Shown: positions 43,745-53,650 of the stretch, in pieces
How positions within the stretch are numbered: the first letter of the stretch is position 1
Layout: each line of letters begins with the position of its first letter
Origin: Ruegeria sp. YS9
GTDB taxonomy: Bacteria; Pseudomonadota; Alphaproteobacteria; Rhodobacterales; Rhodobacteraceae
Direction: 5' to 3'
DNA length: 64,000 nt
NCBI RefSeq assembly: GCF_024628725.1
Contig: NZ_CP102409.1
Coordinates: 2,513,001 to 2,577,000, forward strand
Notes under the pieces: model-generated
What the model saw: only the letters and a program-made list of their open reading frames with translations
Told to the model about the DNA's origin: nothing
Database searches by the model: none
Translations under genes and position numbers: made by a program

Positions 43745-43881
43745 GGGTAGTCCAACTTTGTTACCTGGATAAAAGGTTCCAGGCACCAATCGGTCAACAG
43801 AAATTTAGCCTTAGAGGATTGAAAACAAAACAATATCGTGGCATACGTCTAAAATAGTGAGATGCTAATTAGTGAGATACC

Positions 43882-44490
43882 ATGTCATATTTTGCCGAGC
43901 TTTTTAGGGAAAGATACCTCGAAGAGTATCGGGCAGCTTCGGCAACGGATGACACGGCCAAGCCACCTCCTTTGCAAAAAATCGAGGTTTGCGATTGTCC
44001 TTCCTGTTTTCGAGAAGAATTGGCCAGCCAGGCATCACGGCGATTTAGCGAAAGAAACAAGATCCACCCAAAATTGAAAAAGTGGACTCGCTCGGGGTCA
44101 GCTGTTTCTCATGCTGAGGTTCGTGGCGCTTGGAAAGCTCACAACACCTTGCGCGAGTTTGCGAAGCACTTTGCCATTCGCACCCCATTCGCTGCCCGAG
44201 TCCTTGATACGTATGACCTTAGCTTCAGCGAGACTCTTGCCCAACGGTTTCGTTCAGGCGAGTTGCTGCCGAACATAGCGAATGAACAAGGAATATCGCA
44301 GAAGCTCCTTGTCAAAATAATCCAGGCAACAGGCACAAAGGTATCCAAGGGGCGCCGCCGCCCCGTGTACGACGAAGCGAAAATCGCACTGCGATACGCC
44401 GAAGTAAAATCCGTGCGCAGAATTCAGATTGAATTTGGCATGTCGTGGGCGACCGCGGATAAGATCGTACGAGAAATGGGCCTCAAATAG
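43882..44490 (+). CDS. Hypothetical DNA-binding-type protein
   Basis: 202 residues, basic, soluble. It has a possible metal knuckle (VCDCPSCF) and two helix-turn-helix-like stretches near the C-terminus (LPNIANEQGISQKLLVKIIQATG, and SVRRIQIEFGMSWATADKIVREMG). I recognise no family. It is transcribed away from the Ner-like gene, 137 bp apart, so the two may form a regulatory pair of mobile origin. Confidence 0.7.
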   Translation: MSYFAELFRERYLEEYRAASATDDTAKPPPLQKIEVCDCPSCFREELASQASRRFSERNKIHPKLKKWTRSGSAVSHAEVRGAWKAHNTLREFAKHFAIRTPFAARVLDTYDLSFSETLAQRFRSGELLPNIANEQGISQKLLVKIIQATGTKVSKGRRRPVYDEAKIALRYAEVKSVRRIQIEFGMSWATADKIVREMGLK

Positions 44491-44745
44491 ACGGATACAC
44501 TTTCATCAGCGCTCGCGCGAATTTCAGCAGTTAGGGGGGGGCGGGAAGCGGAAGTTCGCTGCGATTGCAACGATTATCTCATCGGGAGCCAAGAGCGGAC
44601 CTTTGTCCGTCCATCAAACGCCCATTCGGTATCGATGAACTTTGTTTTGATCTCGTATGGAGGTTCGTCCACTTCGCAACCAACGCACCTCCTCCTTGGA
44701 AGCGCAGGCCTCTAAACGAATTATTACAAACCCTATAGAATATCG

Positions 44746-46062
44746 TCAGGGCTTGACGGGCCCTGACCAACCGGCAGCTTTCATTGCACTGATCAGTTCT
44801 TGAACTGGCTGTGGGTCGACAAACACGCGAGTCTTCAGTTCTTCGAGGGGGAAGCTTGGCCAAGTGTCCGAAAATACTTGTGCAAGCCGCTGTGCCTCTG
44901 CTTGTTCCCCGTTCCGCAAGCGGGCCGCCATAAGATAAGCCGCGGAAATTGGCCCGAATGGCCCACCGCGAGATATCGATTCATCAAACGTCCGGATTGC
45001 GGCAGCATAGTCGCCCGTATGGAACTGAGCCGCACCCAGTGCGTTGTCAAAAACAAGTCCCCCTCCTCGTGGGGCAAGTGTTCTATATCGCGCTGATTGA
45101 GACAAAACTCGGTCAAAATCGGATGTATAAAGGGAAATCAAGGCGTCGAATTCAACAACGTGTGAATCATCGGGCGCCAAACCTACAGCCCGTTGGGATA
45201 GTCGAACTGCGCTATCGTAGTTGCCCACCCCAAATTCAAACCAGGCTCGCGCTGAAAGCGGCCAAGGTGCATTCGGAGCCATTTCCAAAGCGTAAGCACT
45301 ATTCTTGTCCGCTGCGTGCAAAAACTCGTCTGAACCGGGCTTGCCCGATTGCATAATGGCGAGCATTGTTTCGACCTGAGAAGCACCAGCATATCCCCCG
45401 TAATATAACGGGTCTCGTTCAATCGCTGTTTTAAAAATCAACAACGCGGGCTGAAGCCGGGCCAGATCCGTAACAGGGAAAATCAGATCCCGGCCTGCGT
45501 CGCTTAGGTTCATTGCCTCGACACGGGCAGGTGACACGTCGTAGATTGCAGTTTTGCCGGTTTTGGGTGCTACAGATTGCGAATTGCGGCCAATCAGGAC
45601 ACCAAAAAGAATGCTGACTATTAATAGTGAAAGCGAGATAACGACTGCGGTAGCCCGTCGCCTTCCGCGTAAGCTTCGTCTGCTTCGACTGGAGCCCGGC
45701 AAAAATTCGGGTGCGTAACCCCCGACGGGCAGTGAGATAACCAATTCGTCAGCAATCCCTTTACCGTCATAATAAGATTGCAGCTTTCGCCGAACACGCC
45801 CGGCATCCACACGCACGACGCCCTCGCGTTTCAATAACTCATCCGCGTCGTATCCATAAACATCCATCGCAATGGTCTTGGCACGTATTTCGTCGGAACG
45901 ACCCTCCAGCGTTTCCGTCACCACGTAAGATAGGAATGATCGCATGCGGGCGGATCCTTTGAATTCATCCGACCTCAGAACCTTGTCCAACGCGGCACGC
46001 AACTGCTCGCCCGAGAACGATTGAGTACCAGTCTGGCCCTGATTGCCCACGCTGACGTTCAA
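44746..46062 (-). CDS. Membrane-anchored winged-helix protein with TPR-like periplasmic domain
   Basis: 438 residues. An N-terminal OmpR/ToxR-like winged-helix block (SARMRSFLSYVVTETLEGRSDEIRAKTIAMDVYG, then VVRVDAGRVRRKLQSYYDGKG) is followed by one membrane helix (about 138-158: AVVISLSLLIVSILFGVLIG) and a helical TPR-like region to the end (alanine-rich NYDSAVRLSQRAVGLAPDD repeats). ToxR/CadC-like topology: DNA-binding in the cytosol, sensing in the periplasm. It is divergent from the sulfatase operon (122 bp gap), so it is a good candidate for its regulator. Confidence 0.8.
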   Translation of the reverse strand: MNVSVGNQGQTGTQSFSGEQLRAALDKVLRSDEFKGSARMRSFLSYVVTETLEGRSDEIRAKTIAMDVYGYDADELLKREGVVRVDAGRVRRKLQSYYDGKGIADELVISLPVGGYAPEFLPGSSRSRRSLRGRRRATAVVISLSLLIVSILFGVLIGRNSQSVAPKTGKTAIYDVSPARVEAMNLSDAGRDLIFPVTDLARLQPALLIFKTAIERDPLYYGGYAGASQVETMLAIMQSGKPGSDEFLHAADKNSAYALEMAPNAPWPLSARAWFEFGVGNYDSAVRLSQRAVGLAPDDSHVVEFDALISLYTSDFDRVLSQSARYRTLAPRGGGLVFDNALGAAQFHTGDYAAAIRTFDESISRGGPFGPISAAYLMAARLRNGEQAEAQRLAQVFSDTWPSFPLEELKTRVFVDPQPVQELISAMKAAGWSGPVKP

Positions 46063-46184
46063 AAACTATCCTTTCACAATAAGGGTTTGACGTCACGTTG
46101 CTACCGTAGCATGCGGCTTGAAACGTGCAATACATATTCTTTTGGATGCATGCTTAGAGGGAGAATGCCTAAAAAGCGCTGCCA

Positions 46185-46463
46185 ATGACGGATGATGAAT
46201 TCTTTGAATCTCAATTTCCCAAAGCGGGTCGTCTGCTACGGAACCTGCGGGAAAAAGACCAAGAGTTCGATCAAATTTGTCGCGACTACAAAGAGGTCTT
46301 CGCAGAAATGGCGATGCCGCCAAAGTCGCATTCAGTTCTACAGATGCGCTATCTCGCGGATCTGGCAGAAAGCCTCTCGGACCTGCGCAGCAGTATTGAC
46401 GGACACCTGCGGGCTCAGGGCGCGCGTGCGGAATCGGTACGGAACAAAGATTTGGAGGTTTGA
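46185..46463 (+). CDS. Small hypothetical helical protein
   Basis: 92 residues, acidic, fully helical by composition (LLRNLREKDQEFDQICRDYKEVFAEM; later DLAESLSDLRSSIDGHL), with no signal peptide. It resembles the DUF465-like/coiled-coil type, but I cannot name a family. It ends 1 bp before the sulfatase start codon (GGTTTGACATG), so the genes are co-transcribed. Confidence 0.7.
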   Translation: MTDDEFFESQFPKAGRLLRNLREKDQEFDQICRDYKEVFAEMAMPPKSHSVLQMRYLADLAESLSDLRSSIDGHLRAQGARAESVRNKDLEV

Positions 46464-46464
46464 C

Positions 46465-48102
46465 ATGAAACTTAGATATATCTTGCCTACGTTGTTGATT
46501 GGTGCTGGCTCCGTGCTTGCTCAGGAAACCCCAATTGTTCATGACGGCGAGTTTGAATTCCTCCGCGCGCAGTTTGGTGAGGCATGGGATGCACAAGACG
46601 TTGAAGTCGACGCCAAGCTGGCCGAAATTCGTGCGGCCAATGGCGATAAGCCCCCTAACCTCCTCTACATCCTGATTGATGACGTCAGCTTTGGTCAGAT
46701 GGGTGACCGCAAGATGAATTACGTCATGGGGATCGAGACACCCAGCATCAATCAATTGGCCACCGAAGGTTTGTCGCTGATGCGCATGTATACCGAACCT
46801 TCCTGCACTCCCACACGCACTGCCATGCTGACCGGGCGCCACCCAATTCGCGCCGGTGTGGAAGAGGTCAAAGTGGCTTTGGTCGGAGAGGGCCTTCCGG
46901 CCAGCGAAGTGACATTGCCGGAGATACTGAAACAGGTCGGCTACAATACGGCGCATGTCGGAAAATGGCACCAAGGCGACATTGAACAATCGTACCCACA
47001 TAACCAAGGGTTCGACTGGGCCGCATTTCCACTACACCAGCAAGTACAGCTGAGCCTCATGACCCCCGAGGCAATGCGGTCCAACACTATGCTCGGCTAT
47101 GTGCCCGAGGGGCAGAATAATCAGTTCCAACTGGATGAACGGTTCAAGCCATATGGTCTTGTCACAGGTGTCGAAGCCGAAGCCGGTGGTCCCGCCCTGG
47201 AAGTAGACATGTCGGCCGGTGAGGTGTGGACGCAGGCCAAATATGAAGAGATGAACGAGCGATATCAACGGCAGGCGCTCGAGCAACTTGAACGCGTAGC
47301 TTCCGAGGATGCACCGTTCTTCTTGCAATATTGGCCGCTTTATCCGCTGAACTTCGTTTACCCGGATCAGGCAATTTCACGAAATGGCGGATTTCACGCC
47401 GACAAGCTGCAACTGCTTGATGGTTGGATCGGAGATCTTCTGGCCAAGCTCGAAGAAACCGGCAAGGGAGACAACACGATTGTTGTTCTGATGGCGGATA
47501 ATGGTTTGATGTATCACTATGAAGGCACATCCGGCCTGAGCCAGCTGATCTATCGCGGAGGCAAAACCCAGCACCTTGAAGGTGGCGTACGAACCGACGC
47601 ATTCATTCGCTGGCCCGGTGTGATCGAACCCAACAGCGCCGCTGGAGACATCTTTCATGTATCGGATATCTTCACCACAATGGCGCGAATTGCCGGAGCA
47701 ACCGGCTTTATACCGCGGGACCGTATCATCGACGGTATTGACCAGACCGCCTTGCTGTTGAATGGCGAGGGGAATGGTCGGCGCGACTATGTCTATGTTT
47801 ACGAAGGGCCTGTTTTACGCTCGATCGTCAAACAGGAATTCAAGATGCATCTTCCTGCCCCTGGCCAGCCCGGCGCGGGTGCCCCGACTTATAATATCTA
47901 TCGGGACCCGCGCGAGGAACACCCGTTGGTGGGCTACTCGCTTTGGGCCGGCGCATCTTTTCAGGATATGATCAAGCGCCACCAGAAGATGATCGCCAAG
48001 TACCCGCATTCAGAGATTGGCAAAGGTATTCCTTATGAGGGCATCGAAAACCTGCGTCCGGAAACCGAACTGACCCGCAATACATTCATGAGCTGGCAGT
48101 GA
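46465..48102 (+). CDS. Exported arylsulfatase (1)
   Basis: 545 residues from ATG 46465, which has TTTGGAGG upstream; a longer frame from 46192 is shadow. Signal peptide KLRYILPTLLIGAGSVLAQ. Type I sulfatase: metal ligands DD (72-73), formylglycine site C114-T-P-T-R118, then GKWHQGD and NGLMYH. A shared 40-residue segment (HDGEFEFLRAQFGEAWDAQD) precedes the catalytic domain. Periplasmic; the Cys needs conversion by a formylglycine-generating enzyme, not seen here. Paralogue of the next gene. Confidence 0.93.
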   Translation: MKLRYILPTLLIGAGSVLAQETPIVHDGEFEFLRAQFGEAWDAQDVEVDAKLAEIRAANGDKPPNLLYILIDDVSFGQMGDRKMNYVMGIETPSINQLATEGLSLMRMYTEPSCTPTRTAMLTGRHPIRAGVEEVKVALVGEGLPASEVTLPEILKQVGYNTAHVGKWHQGDIEQSYPHNQGFDWAAFPLHQQVQLSLMTPEAMRSNTMLGYVPEGQNNQFQLDERFKPYGLVTGVEAEAGGPALEVDMSAGEVWTQAKYEEMNERYQRQALEQLERVASEDAPFFLQYWPLYPLNFVYPDQAISRNGGFHADKLQLLDGWIGDLLAKLEETGKGDNTIVVLMADNGLMYHYEGTSGLSQLIYRGGKTQHLEGGVRTDAFIRWPGVIEPNSAAGDIFHVSDIFTTMARIAGATGFIPRDRIIDGIDQTALLLNGEGNGRRDYVYVYEGPVLRSIVKQEFKMHLPAPGQPGAGAPTYNIYRDPREEHPLVGYSLWAGASFQDMIKRHQKMIAKYPHSEIGKGIPYEGIENLRPETELTRNTFMSWQ

Positions 48103-48201
48103 ATTCGAAAAAAACAATTATTTGAATATAATGATGTTACAAATTGCCAGCACATCAAAGTTCAAACACCGAAGCTCTGCTTCAACCAAGGGGGAGACGG
48201 A

Positions 48202-49869
48202 ATGAAACTACAATGGCTTCTGGTTTTGTGTTCAAGCGTCGCGGCACCACCTCTGCAGGCACAGGAAGGTCCGATTCAACACGATGCCGAGTTTTATGTT
48301 CTGCAAGCACAACGCGCGGAACAATGGGTGCAAGATGACACCGCTGTAGATGAGGCTCTGGCAGCCTTTCGTGACGGCAACAATGGACAGCCCCCAAACA
48401 TAGTCAGCGTACTGATCGACGATATGGGCTTTGGCGACATGGGTATACCCGAACTCAACGCAGTTCGTGGGTACGACACTCCGAACATCAACGACTTTTC
48501 GGACGAAGCGCTACGCATGGTACGGATGTATACCGAACCGTCCTGCACGCCAACACGTGTAGCACAAATGACCGGCCGGTTGCCCGTGCGTATGGGAATG
48601 GGTGACACGACGGTCGATATTGCGGGATTTGGATTGCCGGGTAGCGAAGTGACGCTAGCTGAAGTCTTGAAACAGGCAGGGTATGCAACCAGCCACGTCG
48701 GCAAATGGCACATGGGTGACATTGCCGAAAGCTGGGCAATGAATCAGGGATTCGATTACGCTCAGCACGCCGTTCACCAGCAGGGCCAGCTGACCATTTT
48801 CAACGATGATGCGATCAAGGAACAGGTCTCGGTCGCGATCCGGGATTATGACGACAAATACACTTTGGATGGCTGGTTCCGACCGGACGCGTCAGCGATG
48901 ATGACCGTCATCGAAGGTGAGGCCAGCGGGCCGATCCGCGAAATCCGCATGGACGCCGGTGAACGCTGGAACGCCGCCAAATACGATGAAATGAACCAGG
49001 CCTTTCAGGACAAAACGCTGAATGAGCTAGAGCGCCTTGCGGGCGGCGAAGCGCCGTTTTTCCTGCAATATTGGCCCATGATCCCGCTGGACAATACGCG
49101 GGCCGGACGCGACGGGCCGGAAAGTGCGAATGGGGGTCTCTATGTCGACAAAATGCAGCTTTTGGATCAATGGCTGGGAGACCTATTCGCACGAATGGAT
49201 GAGCTTGGCCTAAGCGAAAACACCATCGTAGTCGTCATGGGGGACAATGGGCATTTCACCAAATACGCGCCGCAATCCGGGTTTACGCCGATGATCTATG
49301 CCGGGGGCAAGGGTGACACCACCGAAGGCGGCGTGCGCGTCGATGCCTTTATCCGTTGGCCCGGTATGATCGAGGCGGACGGGTTGTTGAACAGCATCGT
49401 TCACGTCTCGGATCTTTACACAACCCTGTCCCGCTTTGCTGGGGCAGACGCGTTCATCCCAAGGGACCGCGTGGTCGACGGTGTCGATCAAGCAGCAGCC
49501 TTGCTGTTTTCGGACGAGTCGAAAGCCCGCCGCGATCACGTCATCATCTATTCGGTAGCGAAACCCGAGGCGATCGTGAAAGACCAGCTGAAACTGAAAC
49601 TGCCGGGACCTGGCGAGAATGCAATCGTCGCCAAATTCTTCGACCTCTACCGCGACACCCGCGAGGAATATTCGGTCTCTACCGAAGTTGGCGCCTGGGG
49701 TGGTCAGGAATTCGTGCGCATTCTGGGCCGTCACATGGCCCGAAAAGAGAAATACCCCGATACAACACCCGCCTACGGCATGCCCTATGAAGGGATTGAG
49801 AACATTCGTCCCGAGACTCAGCAAGCCGTTGAAGCCTTCATGATCAAGCGCGCATCGCCCCAGAAGTAA
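48202..49869 (+). CDS. Exported arylsulfatase (2)
   Basis: 555 residues. Signal peptide KLQWLLVLCSSVAAPPLQAQ. Same layout as the gene before it: HDAEFYVLQAQRAEQW, metal DD (73-74), formylglycine motif C115-T-P-T-R119, GKWHMGD, and NGHFTKYAP. ATG with AGGGGGAGACGGA upstream. The two probably act on related sulfated glycans or metabolites. A stable hairpin separates it from the DUF3179 gene. Confidence 0.93.
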   Translation: MKLQWLLVLCSSVAAPPLQAQEGPIQHDAEFYVLQAQRAEQWVQDDTAVDEALAAFRDGNNGQPPNIVSVLIDDMGFGDMGIPELNAVRGYDTPNINDFSDEALRMVRMYTEPSCTPTRVAQMTGRLPVRMGMGDTTVDIAGFGLPGSEVTLAEVLKQAGYATSHVGKWHMGDIAESWAMNQGFDYAQHAVHQQGQLTIFNDDAIKEQVSVAIRDYDDKYTLDGWFRPDASAMMTVIEGEASGPIREIRMDAGERWNAAKYDEMNQAFQDKTLNELERLAGGEAPFFLQYWPMIPLDNTRAGRDGPESANGGLYVDKMQLLDQWLGDLFARMDELGLSENTIVVVMGDNGHFTKYAPQSGFTPMIYAGGKGDTTEGGVRVDAFIRWPGMIEADGLLNSIVHVSDLYTTLSRFAGADAFIPRDRVVDGVDQAAALLFSDESKARRDHVIIYSVAKPEAIVKDQLKLKLPGPGENAIVAKFFDLYRDTREEYSVSTEVGAWGGQEFVRILGRHMARKEKYPDTTPAYGMPYEGIENIRPETQQAVEAFMIKRASPQK

Positions 49870-49875
49870 GACCGA

Positions 49876-49899
49876 TCCTTCGCGATGAACCGCGAAGGA
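49876..49899. other. Intercistronic hairpin
   Basis: Perfect 9-bp stem (TCCTTCGCG / CGCGAAGGA) with a 6-base loop, 7 bases past the sulfatase stop. There is no T run after it, so more likely an RNA-stability element or weak attenuator than a full terminator. Confidence 0.5.
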
Positions 49900-49928
49900 C
49901 TGTAGTCACCAAAATCGAGGATCACAGC

Positions 49929-51173
49929 ATGGTTGGCAGCATAATATTCACACTTGGATTGATTGTGTCTCTGGGCATCGGGTTTGTCTATTTCCGCGAT
50001 TTGGGCGACGTCTCGCAGATGCTGCTGAAGGTAAAGCGCGCGAACATGGTGCGCTTTATCCGCAACGAATATCGCCTGATCGGCGTCGGCCTGAGCGGGT
50101 TTGCAGCGGCAACCCTTGCGCATTTCCTTTTTGGCGGCGGCCCATTCTGGATTTGGCTCGTAGCAGCTATGCTGACCCTTTTTCTTTATGGGTTTCCCTA
50201 TGTTTGGGTGCATTTGGGTCTAAGGAACCAGCTGAATGACGCTCAGTATTTTCCTATTGAGGAAGCCCGGAAATATGTCGGGCCAACTGCGCCGGTCATC
50301 GTCATCGAATATAACGGTCATGCGCGCGCGCATCCGGATGCGCAGATCATGCGCCCTCATTTGGCCGGGAATGTAGATGGTCTGGGTGGCGAAGATGTGG
50401 TCATGACCTATTGCGCGATGGCCAATCTGGGTCAGGGGTACTCTCCACGAATAGAAGGGCGACGGCTGAACCTCGAGGTATTGGCCCAGCACGGTAACAA
50501 CCTGATCCTGCGTGACAACGACACGGGTGAGCCGATTCAGCATATCTATGGTTTCCGTGAGGCTGACCGCGACCCCAACTCCGACGGTCCCGCTTGCCCA
50601 CTTCGGCCCGAAGCGCAAATGAAGCCTTGGCCCACCTTTCGAATGACGTTCCGCGGGTTTCAGAAAGCATATCCCGAAGGCGAGGTATTTCTGAACAAAC
50701 CGTCCTCGAACCCCTTGTTGCGGCTGCTGGATATGATGACCGAGATCACTTTTGGCTGGGGCATCGGGCGCCAACATCAGGAAGACGCGCCCGTGATGGA
50801 CAACATGGATCGTTCAGACGATCGGCTGCCGAACAAGACCTACGTCTGGGGAGTGACAATCGGTAACGATGCGGCCTGCTGGACCGATGATTTCATCGTC
50901 GAGAATGATTGGATTGTGAATGCCAAGGTGGGAGGGCAGGATGTCGTGGTCAGTCTGGATCCGAAATACGAAAGCTTGGGCGTTTGGTATAACGACTTCG
51001 GTAAACCCGTAACCCACTGCGATTTCTGGGGCCACTCAGATCAGGGTCAGCTAAAACGCATCGAAACCTTGCGCGCTGGCGTGTTTTGGCACGTCTGGTC
51101 CGAGTTCTTCCCGAACACAGATATTAATCGTGTCGGCAGCGGTTCGACGGCAACTGAGAGAGCTGCAGAATGA
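49929..51173 (+). CDS. DUF3179 domain-containing membrane protein
   Basis: 414 residues. Three hydrophobic segments at the N-terminus (about 1-20, 54-70, 75-95), then a large soluble DUF3179 domain with the typical YGFREADRDPNSDGPACPL stretch and a GVTIGNDAACWTDDFI motif. DUF3179 proteins have unknown function and often lie beside sulfatases or secreted hydrolases. In the sulfatase operon orientation. Confidence 0.85.
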   Translation: MVGSIIFTLGLIVSLGIGFVYFRDLGDVSQMLLKVKRANMVRFIRNEYRLIGVGLSGFAAATLAHFLFGGGPFWIWLVAAMLTLFLYGFPYVWVHLGLRNQLNDAQYFPIEEARKYVGPTAPVIVIEYNGHARAHPDAQIMRPHLAGNVDGLGGEDVVMTYCAMANLGQGYSPRIEGRRLNLEVLAQHGNNLILRDNDTGEPIQHIYGFREADRDPNSDGPACPLRPEAQMKPWPTFRMTFRGFQKAYPEGEVFLNKPSSNPLLRLLDMMTEITFGWGIGRQHQEDAPVMDNMDRSDDRLPNKTYVWGVTIGNDAACWTDDFIVENDWIVNAKVGGQDVVVSLDPKYESLGVWYNDFGKPVTHCDFWGHSDQGQLKRIETLRAGVFWHVWSEFFPNTDINRVGSGSTATERAAE

Positions 51174-51243
51174 AGCTCATGGCCAAACAACCACAAACAT
51201 ATCACCAATGGTTCAAATTTGTATGTTCGACTGGAGGTACAGA

Positions 51244-51495
51244 ATGATTTCATCAATATGGGTGACGAGCTGTGCGTGCGGAGCAGCCTTATCTGCATCT
51301 ATGGCTACGGCGGCTTCGGCACAGCAATCCGATTGGTCCTATGAGGCCACAATCTACCTGTTCATGCCTGAAACGGAAACATCATTGGGCACACCAATGG
51401 GCACTCTGGACGGTACACTCAGCTTTTCGGATGCGTTGGAAAACCTCGATTTCGCCTTTATGGGCGCGTTTTCTGCAACAAACGGACGTTGGCTA
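51244..51495 (+). pseudogene. N-terminal part of a porin-like outer-membrane protein, cut by IS copy 3
   Basis: 84 codons: signal peptide (WVTSCACGAALSASMATAASAQ) and the first strands of a beta-barrel-like protein (SYEATIYLFMPETETSLG; later TLDGTLSFSDALENLDFAFMG). The frame ends at the IS. The rest of the gene is not on the other side, where only about 25 bp precede the tuf terminator, so part of the gene was deleted. Confidence 0.75.
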
Positions 51496-52327
51496 GGGTC
51501 AGGATTCATAACCAGTAGATGACGAGCGCGGCCAGAGCGATGGCAGAGAGGAAGACCTTTGGGCAACGGTCGTAGCGGGTTGCCACGCGCCGCCAATCCT
51601 TCAGCCTGCCGAACATGATCTCGATCCGGTTTCGGCGTTTGTATCGACGCTTATCGTATCTGACGGCTTTCTTGCGCTGCTTTCGTCCAGGGATGCAGGC
51701 GCGTATCCCTTTGTCTTGCAACGCTTCCCGGAACCAATCGGCATCGTAACCGCGATCCCCGAGCAGCCAGTCGACCTTTGGCAGGCTGCTGAGCAACGCC
51801 CGCGCACCGATGTAGTCGCTGACCTGACCGGCGGTGACGAACAGGTTGAGTGGGCGGCCTTGGCTATCGCAGATGGCGTGCAGTTTGGTGTTCATGCCGC
51901 CTTTGGTTCGACCGATCAGGCGCCCACGCCCCCCTTTTTCGCGGCCAGACTGGTCGCTGTTCGATGGGCCTTGAGGTAGGTCGCGTCGATCATCACGGTC
52001 TTCTGTTCGCCGTGTTCGGCGGCCAGACCCGCCATCATCCGCGCAAAGATGCCTTTCTCGCTCCAGCGCTTCCAGCGGCTGTAGAGCGTCTTGTGCGGAC
52101 CATAGGCGGCAGGAGCGTCACGCCAGCGCAAACCATTGCGATTGATGAAGATAATCCCACTCAGGACGCGCTTGTCATCGACACGTGGCTTGCCGTGCGA
52201 CTTCGGGAAAAAAGGGGTAAGCTTGGCCATCTGCTCATCGCTCAGCCAGTAAAGGTCGCTCATATCACCGCTCCGTTTTTGGGGCCGTGAATCACGTCAT
52301 GCGCGGGAAATCAATGCGTCCTGACCC
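51496..52327 (-). mobile_element. IS5-family insertion sequence, copy 3 (832 bp, inverted)
   Basis: Same inverted ends and length as copies 1 and 2, opposite orientation, TA on both sides; the right flank is CTAA, not CTAG, so the two-base TA is the safest target repeat. It separates the truncated porin gene from the tuf terminator. Confidence 0.93.
51506..52263 (-). CDS. IS5-family transposase, copy 3, made by -1 frameshift
   Basis: Same product as copy 1 on the minus strand: ORF A 52263-51916, then the -1 frame to 51506. The slippery heptamer is at 51937-51931. DDE residues as in copy 1. Confidence 0.9.
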
Positions 52328-52351
52328 TAAGTTCTTTCATTTCCATGGAAA

Positions 52352-52386
52352 CCAAAAAGGCCGTCCCTGTGTGGGACGGCCTTCTT
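52352..52386 (-). terminator. Rho-independent terminator of the str operon
   Basis: 9-bp stem GGCCGTCCC / GGGACGGCC with TGTGT loop; on the minus strand it is followed by TTTTTGG. It lies 64 bp past the tuf stop, so the tuf transcript probably ends here and does not run into an S10 operon. Confidence 0.9.
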
Positions 52387-52449
52387 TAGTTCAACCGTGT
52401 GGGCTCTCATTGCTCTTTCAGAGCAACTGCCGCCCACCGCTTTCCAAAA

Positions 52450-53625
52450 TTATTCGATAATTTTGGAAACAACGCCGGCGCCGACGGTGCGGCCGCCTTC
52501 GCGGATGGCGAAGCGCAGGCCGTCTTCCATCGCGATGGGTGCGATCAGCTCGACGGTGAAGCCGACGTTGTCGCCGGGCATAACCATCTCGGTACCAGCT
52601 GCCAGGGTCACGGTGCCGGTCACGTCAGTGGTCCGGAAGTAGAACTGCGGACGATAATTGGCAAAGAACGGCGTGTGACGACCACCTTCTTCCTTGGTCA
52701 GGATATAGGCTTCGGCTTCGAACTTGGTGTGCGGTGTAACCGAACCCGGCTTACACAGAACCTGACCACGCTCAACGCCGTCACGGTCGATACCGCGCAG
52801 CAGGGCGCCGATGTTGTCGCCCGCTTCACCGCGATCCAGCAGCTTGCGGAACATTTCAACACCGGTACAGGTGGTTTTCTGAGTGTCGCGGATGCCGACG
52901 ATTTCGATCTCGTCGCCAACATTGATCACGCCACGTTCAACACGACCCGTAACAACAGTACCACGGCCCGAGATCGAGAACACGTCTTCGACCGGCATCA
53001 GGAACGGCTTGTCAACTTCACGCTCAGGGGTGTCGATGTAGTCATCAACAGCCGCCATCAGTTCCTTGATCTTCTCTTCGCCGATTTCAGGGTTGTTGCC
53101 TTCCATCGCGGCCAGAGCCGACCCTGCGATGATCGGAATGTCGTCGCCAGGATATTCATAGCTGGACAGCAGTTCGCGAACTTCCATCTCAACCAGTTCC
53201 AGCAGCTCTTCGTCGTCAACCTGGTCAACTTTGTTCATGAACACGACCATCTTCGGGATGCCAACCTGGCGGCCCAGCAGGATGTGCTCGCGGGTCTGCG
53301 GCATCGGGCCGTCAGCTGCGTTCACAACCAGGATCGCGCCGTCCATCTGCGCCGCACCGGTGATCATGTTCTTGACGTAGTCAGCGTGGCCGGGGCAGTC
53401 GACATGCGCATAGTGGCGGTTGTCGGTCTCGTATTCCACGTGGGCGGTCGAGATGGTGATGCCGCGCGCTTTCTCTTCCGGCGCACCGTCAATCTGGTCA
53501 TACGCTTTGAAGTCACCGAAATACTTGGTGATTGCTGCGGTCAGCGTGGTCTTGCCGTGGTCAACGTGGCCAATCGTGCCGATGTTGACGTGCGGTTTTG
53601 TACGCTCAAACTTTTCCTTTGCCAT
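52450..53625 (-). CDS. tuf: Translation elongation factor Tu
   Basis: 391 residues from ATG 53625 ([13 protein letters not shown]); the in-frame ATG at 53667 is outside the family. G motifs [13 protein letters not shown] and NKVD are intact, and the C-terminal domain ends with the usual VVSKIIE. Delivers aminoacyl-tRNA to the ribosome. Last gene of rpsL-rpsG-fusA-tuf. A 9-bp hairpin lies in the gap to fusA. Confidence 0.99.
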   Translation of the reverse strand: MAKEKFERTKPHVNIGTIGHVDHGKTTLTAAITKYFGDFKAYDQIDGAPEEKARGITISTAHVEYETDNRHYAHVDCPGHADYVKNMITGAAQMDGAILVVNAADGPMPQTREHILLGRQVGIPKMVVFMNKVDQVDDEELLELVEMEVRELLSSYEYPGDDIPIIAGSALAAMEGNNPEIGEEKIKELMAAVDDYIDTPEREVDKPFLMPVEDVFSISGRGTVVTGRVERGVINVGDEIEIVGIRDTQKTTCTGVEMFRKLLDRGEAGDNIGALLRGIDRDGVERGQVLCKPGSVTPHTKFEAEAYILTKEEGGRHTPFFANYRPQFYFRTTDVTGTVTLAAGTEMVMPGDNVGFTVELIAPIAMEDGLRFAIREGGRTVGAGVVSKIIE

Positions 53626-53650
53626 GATGGCCTCCTTTTTCGGTAATGAA

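Noticed and set aside
46093..47007. 304-codon minus-strand open frame
   Set aside because: Lies opposite the small helical gene and the first sulfatase, whose motifs are certain; the frame has no family motifs and no ribosome-binding site.
12685..52327. Idea that the three IS copies form one classical composite transposon
   Set aside because: The outer copies are inverted and the inner one is in the middle, the span is 40 kb, and there is no sign of a common target duplication at the outermost ends.
52399..53646. 415-codon plus-strand open frame
   Set aside because: Antisense to tuf, with the same cause.
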